A DNA stretch of 11,614 bases from Nitrospira sp. SG-bin2 (GCA_002083405.1 LVWT01000035.1:1-11614), one strand, 5' to 3'. Shown: positions 1-6,772, counted from the stretch's first letter. Numbers and translations: made by a program. The notes: generated by a model not told the origin, from the sequence alone.

Positions 1-38
1 AGAGCCTCAAGGAAACCCTCGATACGCTCGGCGGCTAA
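1..38 (+). CDS. 3' end of an upstream plus-strand gene (partial)
   Basis: Frame 3 reads SLKETLDTLGG followed by TAA at 36-38, and a strong hairpin terminator starts 22 bases later. Gene end plus terminator is the only support; 11 residues are too few to name a protein. The other two frames give less protein-like tails (frame 1 ends at a TGA at 58-60). Confidence 0.4.
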   Translation, partial: SLKETLDTLGG

Positions 39-60
39 CGGATTGTTCAGCGTTCATTGA

Positions 61-97
61 AAAGGCCTTTGGCTTTCCGGCCAAGGGCCTTTCTCAT
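61..97. terminator. Bidirectional hairpin terminator between converging genes
   Basis: AAAGGCCTTTGG (61-72) pairs with CCAAGGGCCTTT (81-92) around an 8-base loop, a 12-bp stem with one G-T wobble. On the plus strand it is followed by CTCATTT; on the minus strand the A-rich arm gives TTTT. It lies after the plus-strand gene end at 38 and directly after the minus-strand stop at 94, so it can end transcripts from both sides. Confidence 0.7.
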
Positions 98-189
98 TTC
101 CGATTCACATAGATTGCCAGGCAAGCCAGACCGGTAGCCACTGCCACGACGATCCCTAACATAGTCAGCGTCGCGATGGCCTCAGCCAT
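94..189 (-). CDS. Small single-span membrane protein (31 aa)
   Basis: A 32-codon frame runs from ATG (187-189) to TGA (94-96). The Shine-Dalgarno AAGGAG lies 9 bases upstream of the ATG. The peptide begins MAEAIATLTMLGIVVAV, continues as an uninterrupted hydrophobic stretch to about residue 26, and ends with the polar tail YVNRK, so it looks like one transmembrane helix with a short basic end. It stops just before a terminator hairpin, as a real gene would. An in-frame ATG three codons upstream lies directly on the Shine-Dalgarno and is a poorer start. No family or function recognised. Because of its size it would be missed by most gene callers. Confidence 0.55.
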   Translation of the reverse strand: MAEAIATLTMLGIVVAVATGLACLAIYVNRK

Positions 190-634
190 GTCTCGCATCT
201 CCTTACCGATGCGACTGATACTAGCATGCGGACATGACCTAGTTCTCTCGCGTGGGTTCAGCTCCTTTGGTGGGCTGGCGCGGTACTCGCAGAATCGCTT
301 CCTGGAAGCGATCGCGGAGGCGTAGGGTCATGGCCCGACGCGTCGCACGAGTCAACGAGTACCATCGGAGCGGCCCGGCAAAAGTGATGGTAGGGGGCGG
401 AACATTACGTCGTACCGCAGGATGCCGGAACTCATCGCCTTCAGATGTGCGCCGAGATTGTGGTTGAGCACAAAGCCGGCTCCAGGAACTCGATTCTTGT
501 GCTTCGGCATGTTGTCGAGCCGTATGGTGCCATTTCATGATCGAATTCCATCCGTCGTAAGTCTCCACACGCGTATCGGTGGCCTGCTCCTGTGAACGTC
601 TAGTTTCTCGCGCTCACCTTTGATACACCGGCGA
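190..634. other. Intergenic stretch without a convincing gene
   Basis: Both strands hold open frames here: minus 239-568 from a GTG, plus 252-467, and plus 445-540. None has a good Shine-Dalgarno, a recognisable domain or an obvious codon pattern. The minus frame is rich in Arg, Pro, Ser and Thr, as expected of a GC-rich chance frame. A decayed gene or an untranslated RNA cannot be excluded, but nothing in the sequence supports either. Confidence 0.4.
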
Positions 635-677
635 TGAGAGGGCCTCACCAGCTGGTGGTGGGGGTAAGGCCCTCTCA
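635..677 (-). terminator. Hairpin downstream of hsp20
   Basis: TGAGAGGGCCT (635-645) pairs perfectly over 11 bp with AGGCCCTCTCA (667-677). The 21-base loop contains its own palindrome, CACCAGCTGGTG. It lies 31 bases after the hsp20 stop codon. There is no T-run on the minus strand, so it could be a Rho-dependent or mRNA-stabilising 3' structure rather than a classical intrinsic terminator. Confidence 0.55.
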
Positions 678-708
678 CCAAGGCAGGCAGAGGACGGCAG
701 GACAGCGA

Positions 709-1143
709 TTACGACCCTTCAATCATAATTTGCCGGGGCTTCGCCTCTTCTCGCTTGGGGAACGAAATGGTCAGCAGGCCATGCTTGTGTGTGGCAGAGG
801 CCTTGTTCTGATCGACGAAGGTCGGTAGCCGGAAGAGCCTCGTGAACTGCCCTTCGGCAATCTCACGCAGGTGGTATTTCTGTGATTCTGAAGTGTCTCC
901 GGTTCGCTCGCCTTTCACGGTGAGCACCTGGTTGGTCACTTCTAAGGTGATATCTTTGGGCTCCCAACCGGGCAACGCCATCTGGAGGTAAAAGCCGTTC
1001 TCGTTTTCCCAGACATTGCAGGCCGGAGCCCAGTTGTTGGATGTGCCGAAGGCACGCAAGGCTTCGTCGAGAAGCCGGTCAATTTGGTGATCAAAACCAT
1101 CGGTTCGAATAGACGACATGACACTCGGTACATAGCTGTTCAT
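709..1143 (-). CDS. hsp20: Small heat-shock protein, Hsp20/alpha-crystallin family
   Basis: This 144-aa protein belongs to the ATP-independent holdase chaperones that bind unfolding proteins in the cytoplasm and assemble into oligomers. The alpha-crystallin domain spans about residues 42-135. It shows the usual MALPGWEPKDITLEV strand pair, LTVKGER, the acidic/basic loop, FTRLFRLPTFVD, and the closing GLLTISFPKREEAKPRQIMI. The N-terminal arm (1-40) is short and the C-terminal extension has only a few residues after IMI. Length fits the family. The start ATG at 1141-1143 follows an AGGAGGAGGG purine run with good spacing. It stands alone: the next gene upstream (gdmH) ends 384 bases away behind a hairpin, and a sigma70-like promoter lies 160 bases upstream. 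A hairpin overlapping the ribosome binding site suggests possible translational control. Confidence 0.93.
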   Translation of the reverse strand: MNSYVPSVMSSIRTDGFDHQIDRLLDEALRAFGTSNNWAPACNVWENENGFYLQMALPGWEPKDITLEVTNQVLTVKGERTGDTSESQKYHLREIAEGQFTRLFRLPTFVDQNKASATHKHGLLTISFPKREEAKPRQIMIEGS

Positions 1144-1149
1144 AACGGT

Positions 1150-1171
1150 CCCTCCTCCTCTCTACGAGAGG
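1150..1171 (-). promoter_or_regulatory. hsp20 Shine-Dalgarno with overlapping hairpin (possible RNA thermometer)
   Basis: On the minus strand CCTCTC (1166-1171) can pair with GAGAGG (1157-1162) across a 3-base loop. The 3' arm is the first part of the purine-rich ribosome binding site GAGAGGAGGAGGG. The stem could partly hide the Shine-Dalgarno, an arrangement known from RNA thermometers of small heat-shock genes. It is short, and no ROSE or fourU signature is visible, so the regulatory role is inference. Confidence 0.3.
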
Positions 1172-1303
1172 TCTTGTTATGGGTTAAGGGTTAAAATAGT
1201 GGATCGGGGCAGGCCAAACAGGGGTCGGGGCATCTCTGCCGCCGTTACTCCAACAGTGTTGGCCCTTCACCAATCCAGCTGTTAAGTATCAGCAACGGTC
1301 AGA

Positions 1304-1331
1304 AAGATAATTACAGCGACCTTGAAGTCAA
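1304..1331 (-). promoter_or_regulatory. Putative sigma70-type promoter for hsp20
   Basis: Minus strand: -35 TTGACT (1326-1331), 16-base spacer, -10 TATCTT (1304-1309). Transcription would start near 1297 and leave a leader of about 150 bases before hsp20. No CIRCE element is seen; a 13-base palindrome CCAACAGTGTTGG at 1250-1262 in the leader is of unknown meaning. The adjoining stretch 1332-1460 holds no gene. Confidence 0.45.
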
Positions 1332-1460
1332 GAGGGGGCGGAATCCATCACAAGAACTGATCAGATGGCGGTTTATTATCACATCGTTATGAGGCGCCAG
1401 AGGCCCGAAATGAGGCCAAGACGAGCGTCGGGAATAGGTGACGGGGTTGCCGAGGGCCTG

Positions 1461-1498
1461 CACGAAGGCCTTCGGTTTCTTGACCGAAGGCCTTCGTG
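1461..1498. terminator. Perfect 15-bp hairpin after gdmH
   Basis: CACGAAGGCCTTCGG (1461-1475) and CCGAAGGCCTTCGTG (1484-1498) pair without mismatch around the 8-base loop TTTCTTGA. Each arm also contains the palindrome GAAGGCCTTC. It begins 29 bases beyond the gdmH stop and is the likely end of the guanidine operon transcript. The minus strand has no T-run after it; the plus side continues as TTTGTG. Confidence 0.6.
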
Positions 1499-1527
1499 TT
1501 TGTGACTCAGGAGATCCCCGCTAGGTC

Positions 1528-2676
1528 TCACTGTTTCTTTCGGTTGAGCAGGTTGCCGGATCGTACCTGGCACGCGAGCACGTCGCAGATCACCCTGGTG
1601 GCCATGAGACTGGTAATCTCCGCCGCGTCGTAGGGCGGCGAACATTCCACGATCTCCATGCCTGCCAGCGGTTTTGTGTCGGCGATGATCTGGAGGAACT
1701 TCAGCACTTCACGCGGTAAGAACCCGCCCGGCTCCGGCCAGCCGGTGCCCGGCACGAACGCGGCATCCAGGCAATCCACGTCGAAGCTCAACCAGACTGC
1801 ATCCACACCATCAAACGCCACTTCGAGCGCCTGCTTCGCGGCATTCTCAATGCCCATTTCCACGCAGTCGGTCACGGTCATGATGCTGGTCTGGCGTTCA
1901 CGGCCCGACTTCACACCGGGCCTGGGCGCTTGCCACCCGCCGATGCCGATCTGCACCAGATTCTTGGCCGGCACATTGGGAATGTTCGTCGCGTGAAACC
2001 AGGGCGTGGTGTGCATGCGTTCATCGAGATCGGTCTCCTGTGTGTCTACATGCCGGTCGAAGTGCAGGATGCCGAGCTTCTTACCGCCCATATTCTGCGC
2101 CACGCCCCGTACGGTCGCGAAGCCCAGGGAATGGTCTCCGCCGAGCACGACGGGAAACGCGCCGCTGGCATAGACATGTCCGACGCCCTTTGTGACCTGA
2201 TCGAAGGTCTTTTCGATGTTGCCGGGAATCGTAAAGACGTCGCCGAGATCGCAGATGGAGATGGATTCCCGCAGATCTACGCCCAGCTCAAAGCTGTACG
2301 TTCCGTATAACGCCGAAATCTTGCGAATGCCCTGAGGCCCGAACCTGGTGCCGGCGCGATAGGTCGTCCCGCCATCGAACGGCGCGCCAAGAATCGCGAC
2401 ATCGTACTGGCCGCACTTGTGAACATCTTCCACATACGGAGCCTTGATAAAGGTGTTGATGCCGGCGAAATGCGGCAGTTCTCCGCGGCTGAACGTGGGA
2501 ATGCGGCGGTCTTTGATGGAATCGGCGCCCTGCAGGCCCAGTTCCAGGCCCCGGGCGATTTCTTCTTCATACTTCGTGGTGGGCAAGAGCGCCTCCGCTT
2601 CGACTGCGAACTTCGCCTCCGGCCCGTACTTGTCGTGCAGGGGAACCTTGCCTTGATATGTCCTCTTCTTCGCCAT
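1528..2676 (-). CDS. gdmH: Guanidine hydrolase (nickel-dependent guanidinase, ureohydrolase family)
   Basis: This 382-aa arginase/agmatinase-fold enzyme is predicted to hydrolyse guanidine to urea and ammonia in the cytoplasm. All six metal ligands of the family are visible: His182 in GGDHS, Asp207-His209-Asp211 in HFDRHVD, and Asp299/Asp301 in SFDVDCLD. The conserved PGTGWPEPGG follows at about 309-318 and the family glutamate lies in GMEIVECSPPYD. The family's usual DAHxD reads DRHxD here, and there is an N-terminal extension of roughly 60 residues before RRIPTF; both agree with my recollection of cyanobacterial GdmH (Sll1077 type). The decisive support is context: it follows an APC permease by 74 bases, in a transcript that begins with a guanidine-I riboswitch. 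Start ATG 2674-2676 has AAAGGAG 5 bases upstream. Homology-only annotation would call it agmatinase (speB). No hypA/hypB nickel-insertion genes are present in this window. Confidence 0.85.
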   Translation of the reverse strand: MAKKRTYQGKVPLHDKYGPEAKFAVEAEALLPTTKYEEEIARGLELGLQGADSIKDRRIPTFSRGELPHFAGINTFIKAPYVEDVHKCGQYDVAILGAPFDGGTTYRAGTRFGPQGIRKISALYGTYSFELGVDLRESISICDLGDVFTIPGNIEKTFDQVTKGVGHVYASGAFPVVLGGDHSLGFATVRGVAQNMGGKKLGILHFDRHVDTQETDLDERMHTTPWFHATNIPNVPAKNLVQIGIGGWQAPRPGVKSGRERQTSIMTVTDCVEMGIENAAKQALEVAFDGVDAVWLSFDVDCLDAAFVPGTGWPEPGGFLPREVLKFLQIIADTKPLAGMEIVECSPPYDAAEITSLMATRVICDVLACQVRSGNLLNRKKQ

Positions 2677-2750
2677 CGGTGCTCCTTTCTACATGATGAA
2701 TGGATGCTGACTCTGTGTAACACTCTCTGTTGCGACGCGAAACTGACGGT

Positions 2751-4229
2751 TCATTTTTGACTCGGTTCTGACTCCCCCGGATGTAGCAATAGGTTGTTCC
2801 TTGTCGGTTTGCCGAAGAGCACATACAGGGTGGTCATCCCCATGATACTGCCGAGGACCAGCGGGACGGCCCACAACTGCCACCAGGGGGCGTCGGGCGA
2901 TATCGCATAGGGGCGCGGCCAGGCGATGTTGACGAATTCAAATACGGACCAGAGAAACGCTGCCGTATTGATCAGTAATCCCCAGGCGCCCAGCTTCAAT
3001 TCACCCAATGAGGGATCCCAGCGCCCTGTGAGGCGGGTGTAGAGTCCCACTCCGGTGGTCATCGCAAACATGGCGTACAACCCGCCTGTCCCGAAGGCCA
3101 GGACCGTGGCGACCGCTTCATCGTTGAGCCCGAAGAGCAATCCAAGCGTGGCCAACAGCACCGTGAACAGCACGGCATTGTGCGGAGCTCCGGCCGCGGT
3201 GACCCGGCTGAGGACGGCGGGCATGCTGCCTTCACGTGCCATGGAAAACACGATGCGGGAGGTGTACTGCACCATCGACGACCCGCAGGCCAGGAACGCG
3301 ATCATGACGATCGCCAGAAAGGGAGTCTCCGCCCAGGCGCCAAAGTTGTCGACGATCACGGGTGTGACGGGATCGGAGGCCGCGCTCGTGTGGCGCAAGG
3401 TGTCAGGGTTGAAGCTCAGGGTGAGCGCGGCAGAGTTGAACAGCACCACGCTTCCCACCATACAGAGGGATAAAAAGATCGCGCGAGGCACCATCCGCTT
3501 GGGCTCACAGGTTTCTTCGGCGATGGTCGAGCAGGCATCGAAGCCGATGAACGCCCAACCGGAAATCGCCAGCGCCGCCAGAAAGGCCGCGGTCTGGCCG
3601 GGGGCGGTGCCCGTTCCGAGGTGCGCAAACAGTTCGGTGAATCCATGCTGCCGGAAAAAGAAGAACAGCAGCAGCGCGACACCGAATGAGCCGATGATTT
3701 CCGCGTAGACACCCAGGGAGATCAGGAACTTAAATACGGAGACATGGACCAGGTTGAGAACGGTGCAGACCAGCATGAATACCGCGCCCCAGATCACGAG
3801 ACTGACTCCGGTTCCACCTCCGGATCCGAAGAAAATCGCCAGCCAGACCCCGCCGGTGTAGGCGGTCGTGGTGAGCATCGCGATCGTGGAGCTGACGTAG
3901 ATGGCCCCGGCATAGGTCCCGGCGGTGGCGCCTCCCAGCTGCCTCGCCCATTTGTACGCGCCTCCCGCGATCGGAATCTGCGAGGACAGCTCCGCATACA
4001 CGGTCGCCACCAGCATTTGCATCACCAGGCAGAGCGCCAGCGCGGGAAACCAGCCGCCGCCTGTCACGACCGTCTGCACGCCGATGATGGCGTACAGCCC
4101 GGCCACCGGTGAAACGGTCGCAAAGCCGATGGTGAGGCTGTTCCAGAGACTGAGGCTGCGGTGGAGTGTTCCGGGAGCACCCGTCGCGGCAACGGAGGCA
4201 AGCGTATCCGGACCATCCGTCATTCGCAT
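2751..4229 (-). CDS. APC-superfamily permease, probable guanidine importer
   Basis: This 492-aa integral membrane protein has about 12 hydrophobic segments, from residue 30 (LTIGFATVSPVAGLYAIIG) to about 470 (WAVPLVLGSIMGMTTLYVLF), the usual APC layout. The SPVAGLY turn in the first helix and the loop after TM6 (FDACSTIAEETCEPKRMVPRAIF) are typical of the family, closest in style to GABA/choline-type permeases. The riboswitch upstream and gdmH downstream make guanidine the likely substrate, taken up with a coupling ion; that is inference, and an amino-acid or polyamine substrate is possible. The start ATG at 4227-4229 has GGGAGG 6 bases upstream. A second ATG two codons later overlaps the stop codon of a leader ORF (ATGA), suggesting coupled translation. 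Confidence 0.85.
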   Translation of the reverse strand: MRMTDGPDTLASVAATGAPGTLHRSLSLWNSLTIGFATVSPVAGLYAIIGVQTVVTGGGWFPALALCLVMQMLVATVYAELSSQIPIAGGAYKWARQLGGATAGTYAGAIYVSSTIAMLTTTAYTGGVWLAIFFGSGGGTGVSLVIWGAVFMLVCTVLNLVHVSVFKFLISLGVYAEIIGSFGVALLLFFFFRQHGFTELFAHLGTGTAPGQTAAFLAALAISGWAFIGFDACSTIAEETCEPKRMVPRAIFLSLCMVGSVVLFNSAALTLSFNPDTLRHTSAASDPVTPVIVDNFGAWAETPFLAIVMIAFLACGSSMVQYTSRIVFSMAREGSMPAVLSRVTAAGAPHNAVLFTVLLATLGLLFGLNDEAVATVLAFGTGGLYAMFAMTTGVGLYTRLTGRWDPSLGELKLGAWGLLINTAAFLWSVFEFVNIAWPRPYAISPDAPWWQLWAVPLVLGSIMGMTTLYVLFGKPTRNNLLLHPGESEPSQK

Positions 4230-4312
4230 GGCAGACCTCCCTGACTTGGCAGCAGATCTGACTGTCCGGTACGGATAGAACTATGGAATTGAGATGCGGA
4301 TTGGAGATGCAT
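4220..4312 (-). CDS. 30-aa leader ORF between guanidine riboswitch and permease
   Basis: From ATG (4310-4312) to TGA (4220-4222) runs a 31-codon frame preceded by AAGGAGG (4320-4326) with a 7-base spacer, a better ribosome binding site than that of the permease. The peptide starts MHLQSASQFHSS and ends GGLPCE; it is Ser/Gln-rich, soluble, and unlike any family I know. It overlaps the first codons of the permease, and its stop TGA shares ATGA with the permease's second ATG. It may be a leader peptide that couples riboswitch output to permease translation, or simply a spurious frame behind a chance Shine-Dalgarno. Confidence 0.4.
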   Translation of the reverse strand: MHLQSASQFHSSIRTGQSDLLPSQGGLPCE

Positions 4313-4353
4313 AACGAAGCCTCCTTGCCGAGCGGGTTAAGTTCCGAAAGGGC

Positions 4354-4371
4354 CATGTACCTGCGTACATG
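4354..4371 (-). promoter_or_regulatory. Hairpin in the likely riboswitch expression platform
   Basis: CATGTAC (4365-4371 on the minus strand) pairs perfectly with GTACATG (4354-4360) around GCAG. It follows the aptamer's conserved GGGAGA directly. GGG of the aptamer end could extend it by pairing with the CCC after it, followed by only three U, so it might act as an on/off stem. Whether control is by termination or by ribosome access is not clear from the sequence. Confidence 0.4.
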
Positions 4372-4477
4372 ATCTCCCGGGCTTTTATCCCTCCGTGGAG
4401 CCTCGTCATGCGAGACCGGAAACTCTTGGACCAGACACTTCCCGTAAAAGAAGCCGGAACCCTAGTTTCCCCTTAGG
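4371..4477 (-). ncRNA. Guanidine-I riboswitch (ykkC class)
   Basis: On the minus strand the aptamer's hallmark blocks appear in the right order: ACTAGGGTTCCGG (plus positions 4454-4466), CTGGTCCAAGAG (4423-4434), and ACGGAGGGATAAAAGCCCGGGAGA split across 4373-4396. The known ligand of this class is the guanidinium ion, which turns on export, carboxylase or hydrolase genes. Here it lies between a promoter at 4482-4510 and the leader ORF, permease and gdmH genes, so guanidine should induce its own uptake and breakdown. This identifies the operon's substrate. Confidence 0.93.
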
Positions 4478-4481
4478 CGAG

Positions 4482-4510
4482 AATGTACGGTTTTGCAGTG
4501 GCAAAGTCAA
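4482..4510 (-). promoter_or_regulatory. Promoter of the guanidine operon
   Basis: Minus strand: -35 TTGACT (4505-4510), 17-base spacer, -10 TACATT (4482-4487). The predicted transcription start, near 4475, falls exactly at the 5' edge of the riboswitch, which supports both calls. The -35 hexamer is the same as in the hsp20 promoter. Confidence 0.65.
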
Positions 4511-4578
4511 GAAGATGATGAGGGAGTCAGTAGGGGGAGTGGATTCCTATAGGCTAAACGCTTGTTGAACTGGGAGCG

Positions 4579-4971
4579 TTATCCTCCGGCGAAGACCGGG
4601 CGAAACCCCGCCTCGGTGAGAATACGGGCAACCGCGTCACGCTGATCTCCTTGGATCTCGATCCGGCCTTCTTTGACCGTTCCTCCTGCGCCACAGACCT
4701 TCTGCATCTGTTTGGCGAGGAGTTCTTTCTCCGCCTGGCCAATTCCGACAAACCCTGTGACCACCGTGACGGTCTTTCCGCCGCGGTGCGCTGTCTGGCG
4801 AAGTATATCCACGCGCCCGCGACCCTTCTTGGGCGCGGCGGATAGGGACGCATTCTCGTCGCCAGGTTCCCTGGGGGAAGCTGCTGGTCGGGGCGCCTGC
4901 TTCAGCGCGGCGAATGGACTGGCCCACTTGACCGGCCCACCGTCGATGGGAAGGCGTTTCTTGTCTTTCAT
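4579..4971 (-). CDS. yciH: SUI1/eIF1-like translation factor (YciH family)
   Basis: This 130-aa protein has a disordered, basic and Pro/Ala-rich first half (1-50) and a SUI1 domain at about 52-130. Landmarks are HRGGKTVTVVTGFVGIG, then KQMQKVCGAGGTVKEG, RIEIQGDQRD, and the C-terminal FRPVFAGG, all characteristic of bacterial YciH-type proteins. These resemble eukaryotic initiation factor 1 and bind the small ribosomal subunit; their role in bacteria is poorly defined. The start ATG (4969-4971) has no clear Shine-Dalgarno, and a stop codon lies in frame a few codons upstream, so no longer version is possible. The radical SAM gene ends 166 bases upstream without an obvious terminator, so read-through is possible. 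A weak AACGCT/AGCGTT stem overlaps its stop codon. Confidence 0.88.
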   Translation of the reverse strand: MKDKKRLPIDGGPVKWASPFAALKQAPRPAASPREPGDENASLSAAPKKGRGRVDILRQTAHRGGKTVTVVTGFVGIGQAEKELLAKQMQKVCGAGGTVKEGRIEIQGDQRDAVARILTEAGFRPVFAGG

Positions 4972-5137
4972 ATGGGACCAACTTTTGGACGAAGGCTACT
5001 CTGACGAGAGGCATTCGACAAGTGGTTTCGTGGCAAAGGCAGACAAGAGACAGATATGCGGATATTTTCAGCAGGGAGGCGTCGGTGATGGAGCGGGATC
5101 GACCGCGAGTCTTTTCTGATGCTGGATCGCTTATGCC

Positions 5138-6772
5138 TTACCTGTTTTGGATCATTGGTAGTTCGCGTGACTCCTCGGCGGCGTGCTGAATCCGCAAGCG
5201 TTCGAGGCGCGAGGCTTCGAACACATTGTGGAGCATGTCGTCCGCCACTTGGGTCAGCTGCGCCGCCGCATCCTTCATGTCCGCGTGCTCGACCGCACGC
5301 GAGAGCACTTCGGCCTTGGTGGCGCCCTTCTTCTGGCCCATGAACGGTTTGAGGAGGAGATAGGCCACGTCTCGGATCGGCATATGCCGCAAGAAACGGC
5401 GGAGGAGCTGAAAGGTCTGGAGGGGATAATGGAGGATCTTATAGAGAAAGAGCTTCTTAATGCCTGCTTGGCGCACGCGATTGATCGTTTCGCCTGAGAG
5501 ACAGGTCGGATCGACTTCCGAACACTTAAAATATTTGTACCAATCCCTGGATTCGTTCACCAGCCCGCGTTTCACATATTCCTGCCACAAGGGTGTGCCC
5601 CGATAGACACAGAGCCGATTGAACCCGAAGGTGTCGAGCGGGAGCGCCGACGCGAAGTCGAAGGTTGCCTCCATGTCCTCGACCGTTTCGTCGGGATTTC
5701 CTACCGTAAAGAATCCGTGGACGATTTCAATGCCGGCTTTCTTCGCGTTCTTGACGGCGGTCGTGACCTGGTCCAGCGTCTGTTCCTTCTTCAGTCGATC
5801 GAGAATCTTCTGGCTGCCGCTCTCGATGCCGAACATCATGGCGCGGCAATTGGCCTTCGCCATGGCGGGGAAGAGATGCTGGGCGACCGAATCGACGCGC
5901 CCCTCGATGCCCCATCGGATCGTCAGTTTTTCTTCCATGATGCCGTTGCAAATCGCCTCGATCCGCTTGGGCTGCAGCAGGAAATGATCGTCAACAAATC
6001 CGACGGATTTATAGCCGAGCGCTTCGAGATGCTTCATCTCCGCGACCACATGCTGCGGGCTCCTGGCTCGCCACTTCCCTTCGTTGAAGATCGGGATGTC
6101 ACAGAAGATGCAGGGCCAGGGACAGCCCCGGGAAGTCTGCATCGTTGTGAATCGGTCCATTGAGAGCACCACCGGCACGTCCAACGGCATGGACTCGACA
6201 TAGTCGAGTTTCAGGCTCTCGCGATCCGGGAAGGGCCACTGATCCAATTGCCGCTCCATTGCGCGGTTGGGATTTTGGACGACCTGCCCGTTCTTCATCC
6301 ACGTCAGACTTGCGACCGCTTGCGGGTTCTCGAAATTCGCAAGGAGATCGAGCAATAACTGCTCCCCGTCGCCGCGACACACAAAATCGACTTCGGGACA
6401 TTGCAGTTTCACCAGGGAGGCATTCAGGCTGGCGAACACACCGCCGAATGCGAGCTTCACGTTCTGATTGGTCGCACGGATCTCCCGCGCGAGGATCTTG
6501 GCGTAGGGATAGCTGGTGGTGCTGAGAAAGCTGAGACCGACGAGCGCCGGTTGTTCCCGGTTGATCCGGTCGATGATGACAGGGTTCGGGGTGTCGGGGT
6601 TCGCCTGATCGAACAGCACACATTCGTGCCCCGCCTGCTTGATGACGGACGACAGCGACATGATGCCGATGGGCGGGAACCCCATCACGCGAATATTGCC
6701 GTTGGTGGCGCGTGTTTTAGCCGGAAGCGCGTAGAACTGTGGATCGCGGACGTGGATGAGGAAAACTCGCAG
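5138..6772 (-). CDS. B12-binding radical SAM protein, CTG start proposed
   Basis: The layout is an N-terminal cobalamin-binding-like Rossmann domain (about 1-170), then a radical SAM TIM barrel with the iron-sulfur motif CPWPCIFC (Cys217/221/224 in the extended numbering), then GFVDDHFLL, GIEGRVDS, MMFGIESGS and FTVGNPDET, and a Lys/Arg-rich C-terminal region of unknown function (about 420-544). This BchE/HpnJ-like class does methylations or ring rearrangements; the substrate is unknown. The first standard start (GTG/ATG at 6683-6688) would cut off beta-strand 1. In frame upstream lies RVFLIHVRDPQFYALPAKT, a typical first strand, but with no ATG, GTG or TTG before the TGA. A CTG at 6770-6772 sits 5 bases after AAGGAG, giving 544 aa instead of 516. 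The gene has its own promoter at 6878-6906. Confidence 0.85.
   Translation of the reverse strand: MRVFLIHVRDPQFYALPAKTRATNGNIRVMGFPPIGIMSLSSVIKQAGHECVLFDQANPDTPNPVIIDRINREQPALVGLSFLSTTSYPYAKILAREIRATNQNVKLAFGGVFASLNASLVKLQCPEVDFVCRGDGEQLLLDLLANFENPQAVASLTWMKNGQVVQNPNRAMERQLDQWPFPDRESLKLDYVESMPLDVPVVLSMDRFTTMQTSRGCPWPCIFCDIPIFNEGKWRARSPQHVVAEMKHLEALGYKSVGFVDDHFLLQPKRIEAICNGIMEEKLTIRWGIEGRVDSVAQHLFPAMAKANCRAMMFGIESGSQKILDRLKKEQTLDQVTTAVKNAKKAGIEIVHGFFTVGNPDETVEDMEATFDFASALPLDTFGFNRLCVYRGTPLWQEYVKRGLVNESRDWYKYFKCSEVDPTCLSGETINRVRQAGIKKLFLYKILHYPLQTFQLLRRFLRHMPIRDVAYLLLKPFMGQKKGATKAEVLSRAVEHADMKDAAAQLTQVADDMLHNVFEASRLERLRIQHAAEESRELPMIQNR

Noticed and set aside
445..540. 31-aa plus-strand frame (starts MCAEIVVEHKAG) that looks rather protein-like
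   Set aside because: No ribosome binding site and no terminator; open only from a TAG at about 391. Could be a relic of a gene, but not supportable.
239..568. 109-aa minus-strand frame starting at GTG
   Set aside because: No Shine-Dalgarno, no domain, and a composition typical of a chance frame in GC-rich DNA; overlapping plus frames are equally open.
3055..3708. 217-aa plus-strand frame opposite the permease gene
   Set aside because: Antisense shadow of a well-supported 12-TM gene; no ribosome site and no recognisable domain.
4673..5119. 148-aa plus-strand frame opposite the SUI1 gene
   Set aside because: Mirror frame of the SUI1 domain; no independent support.
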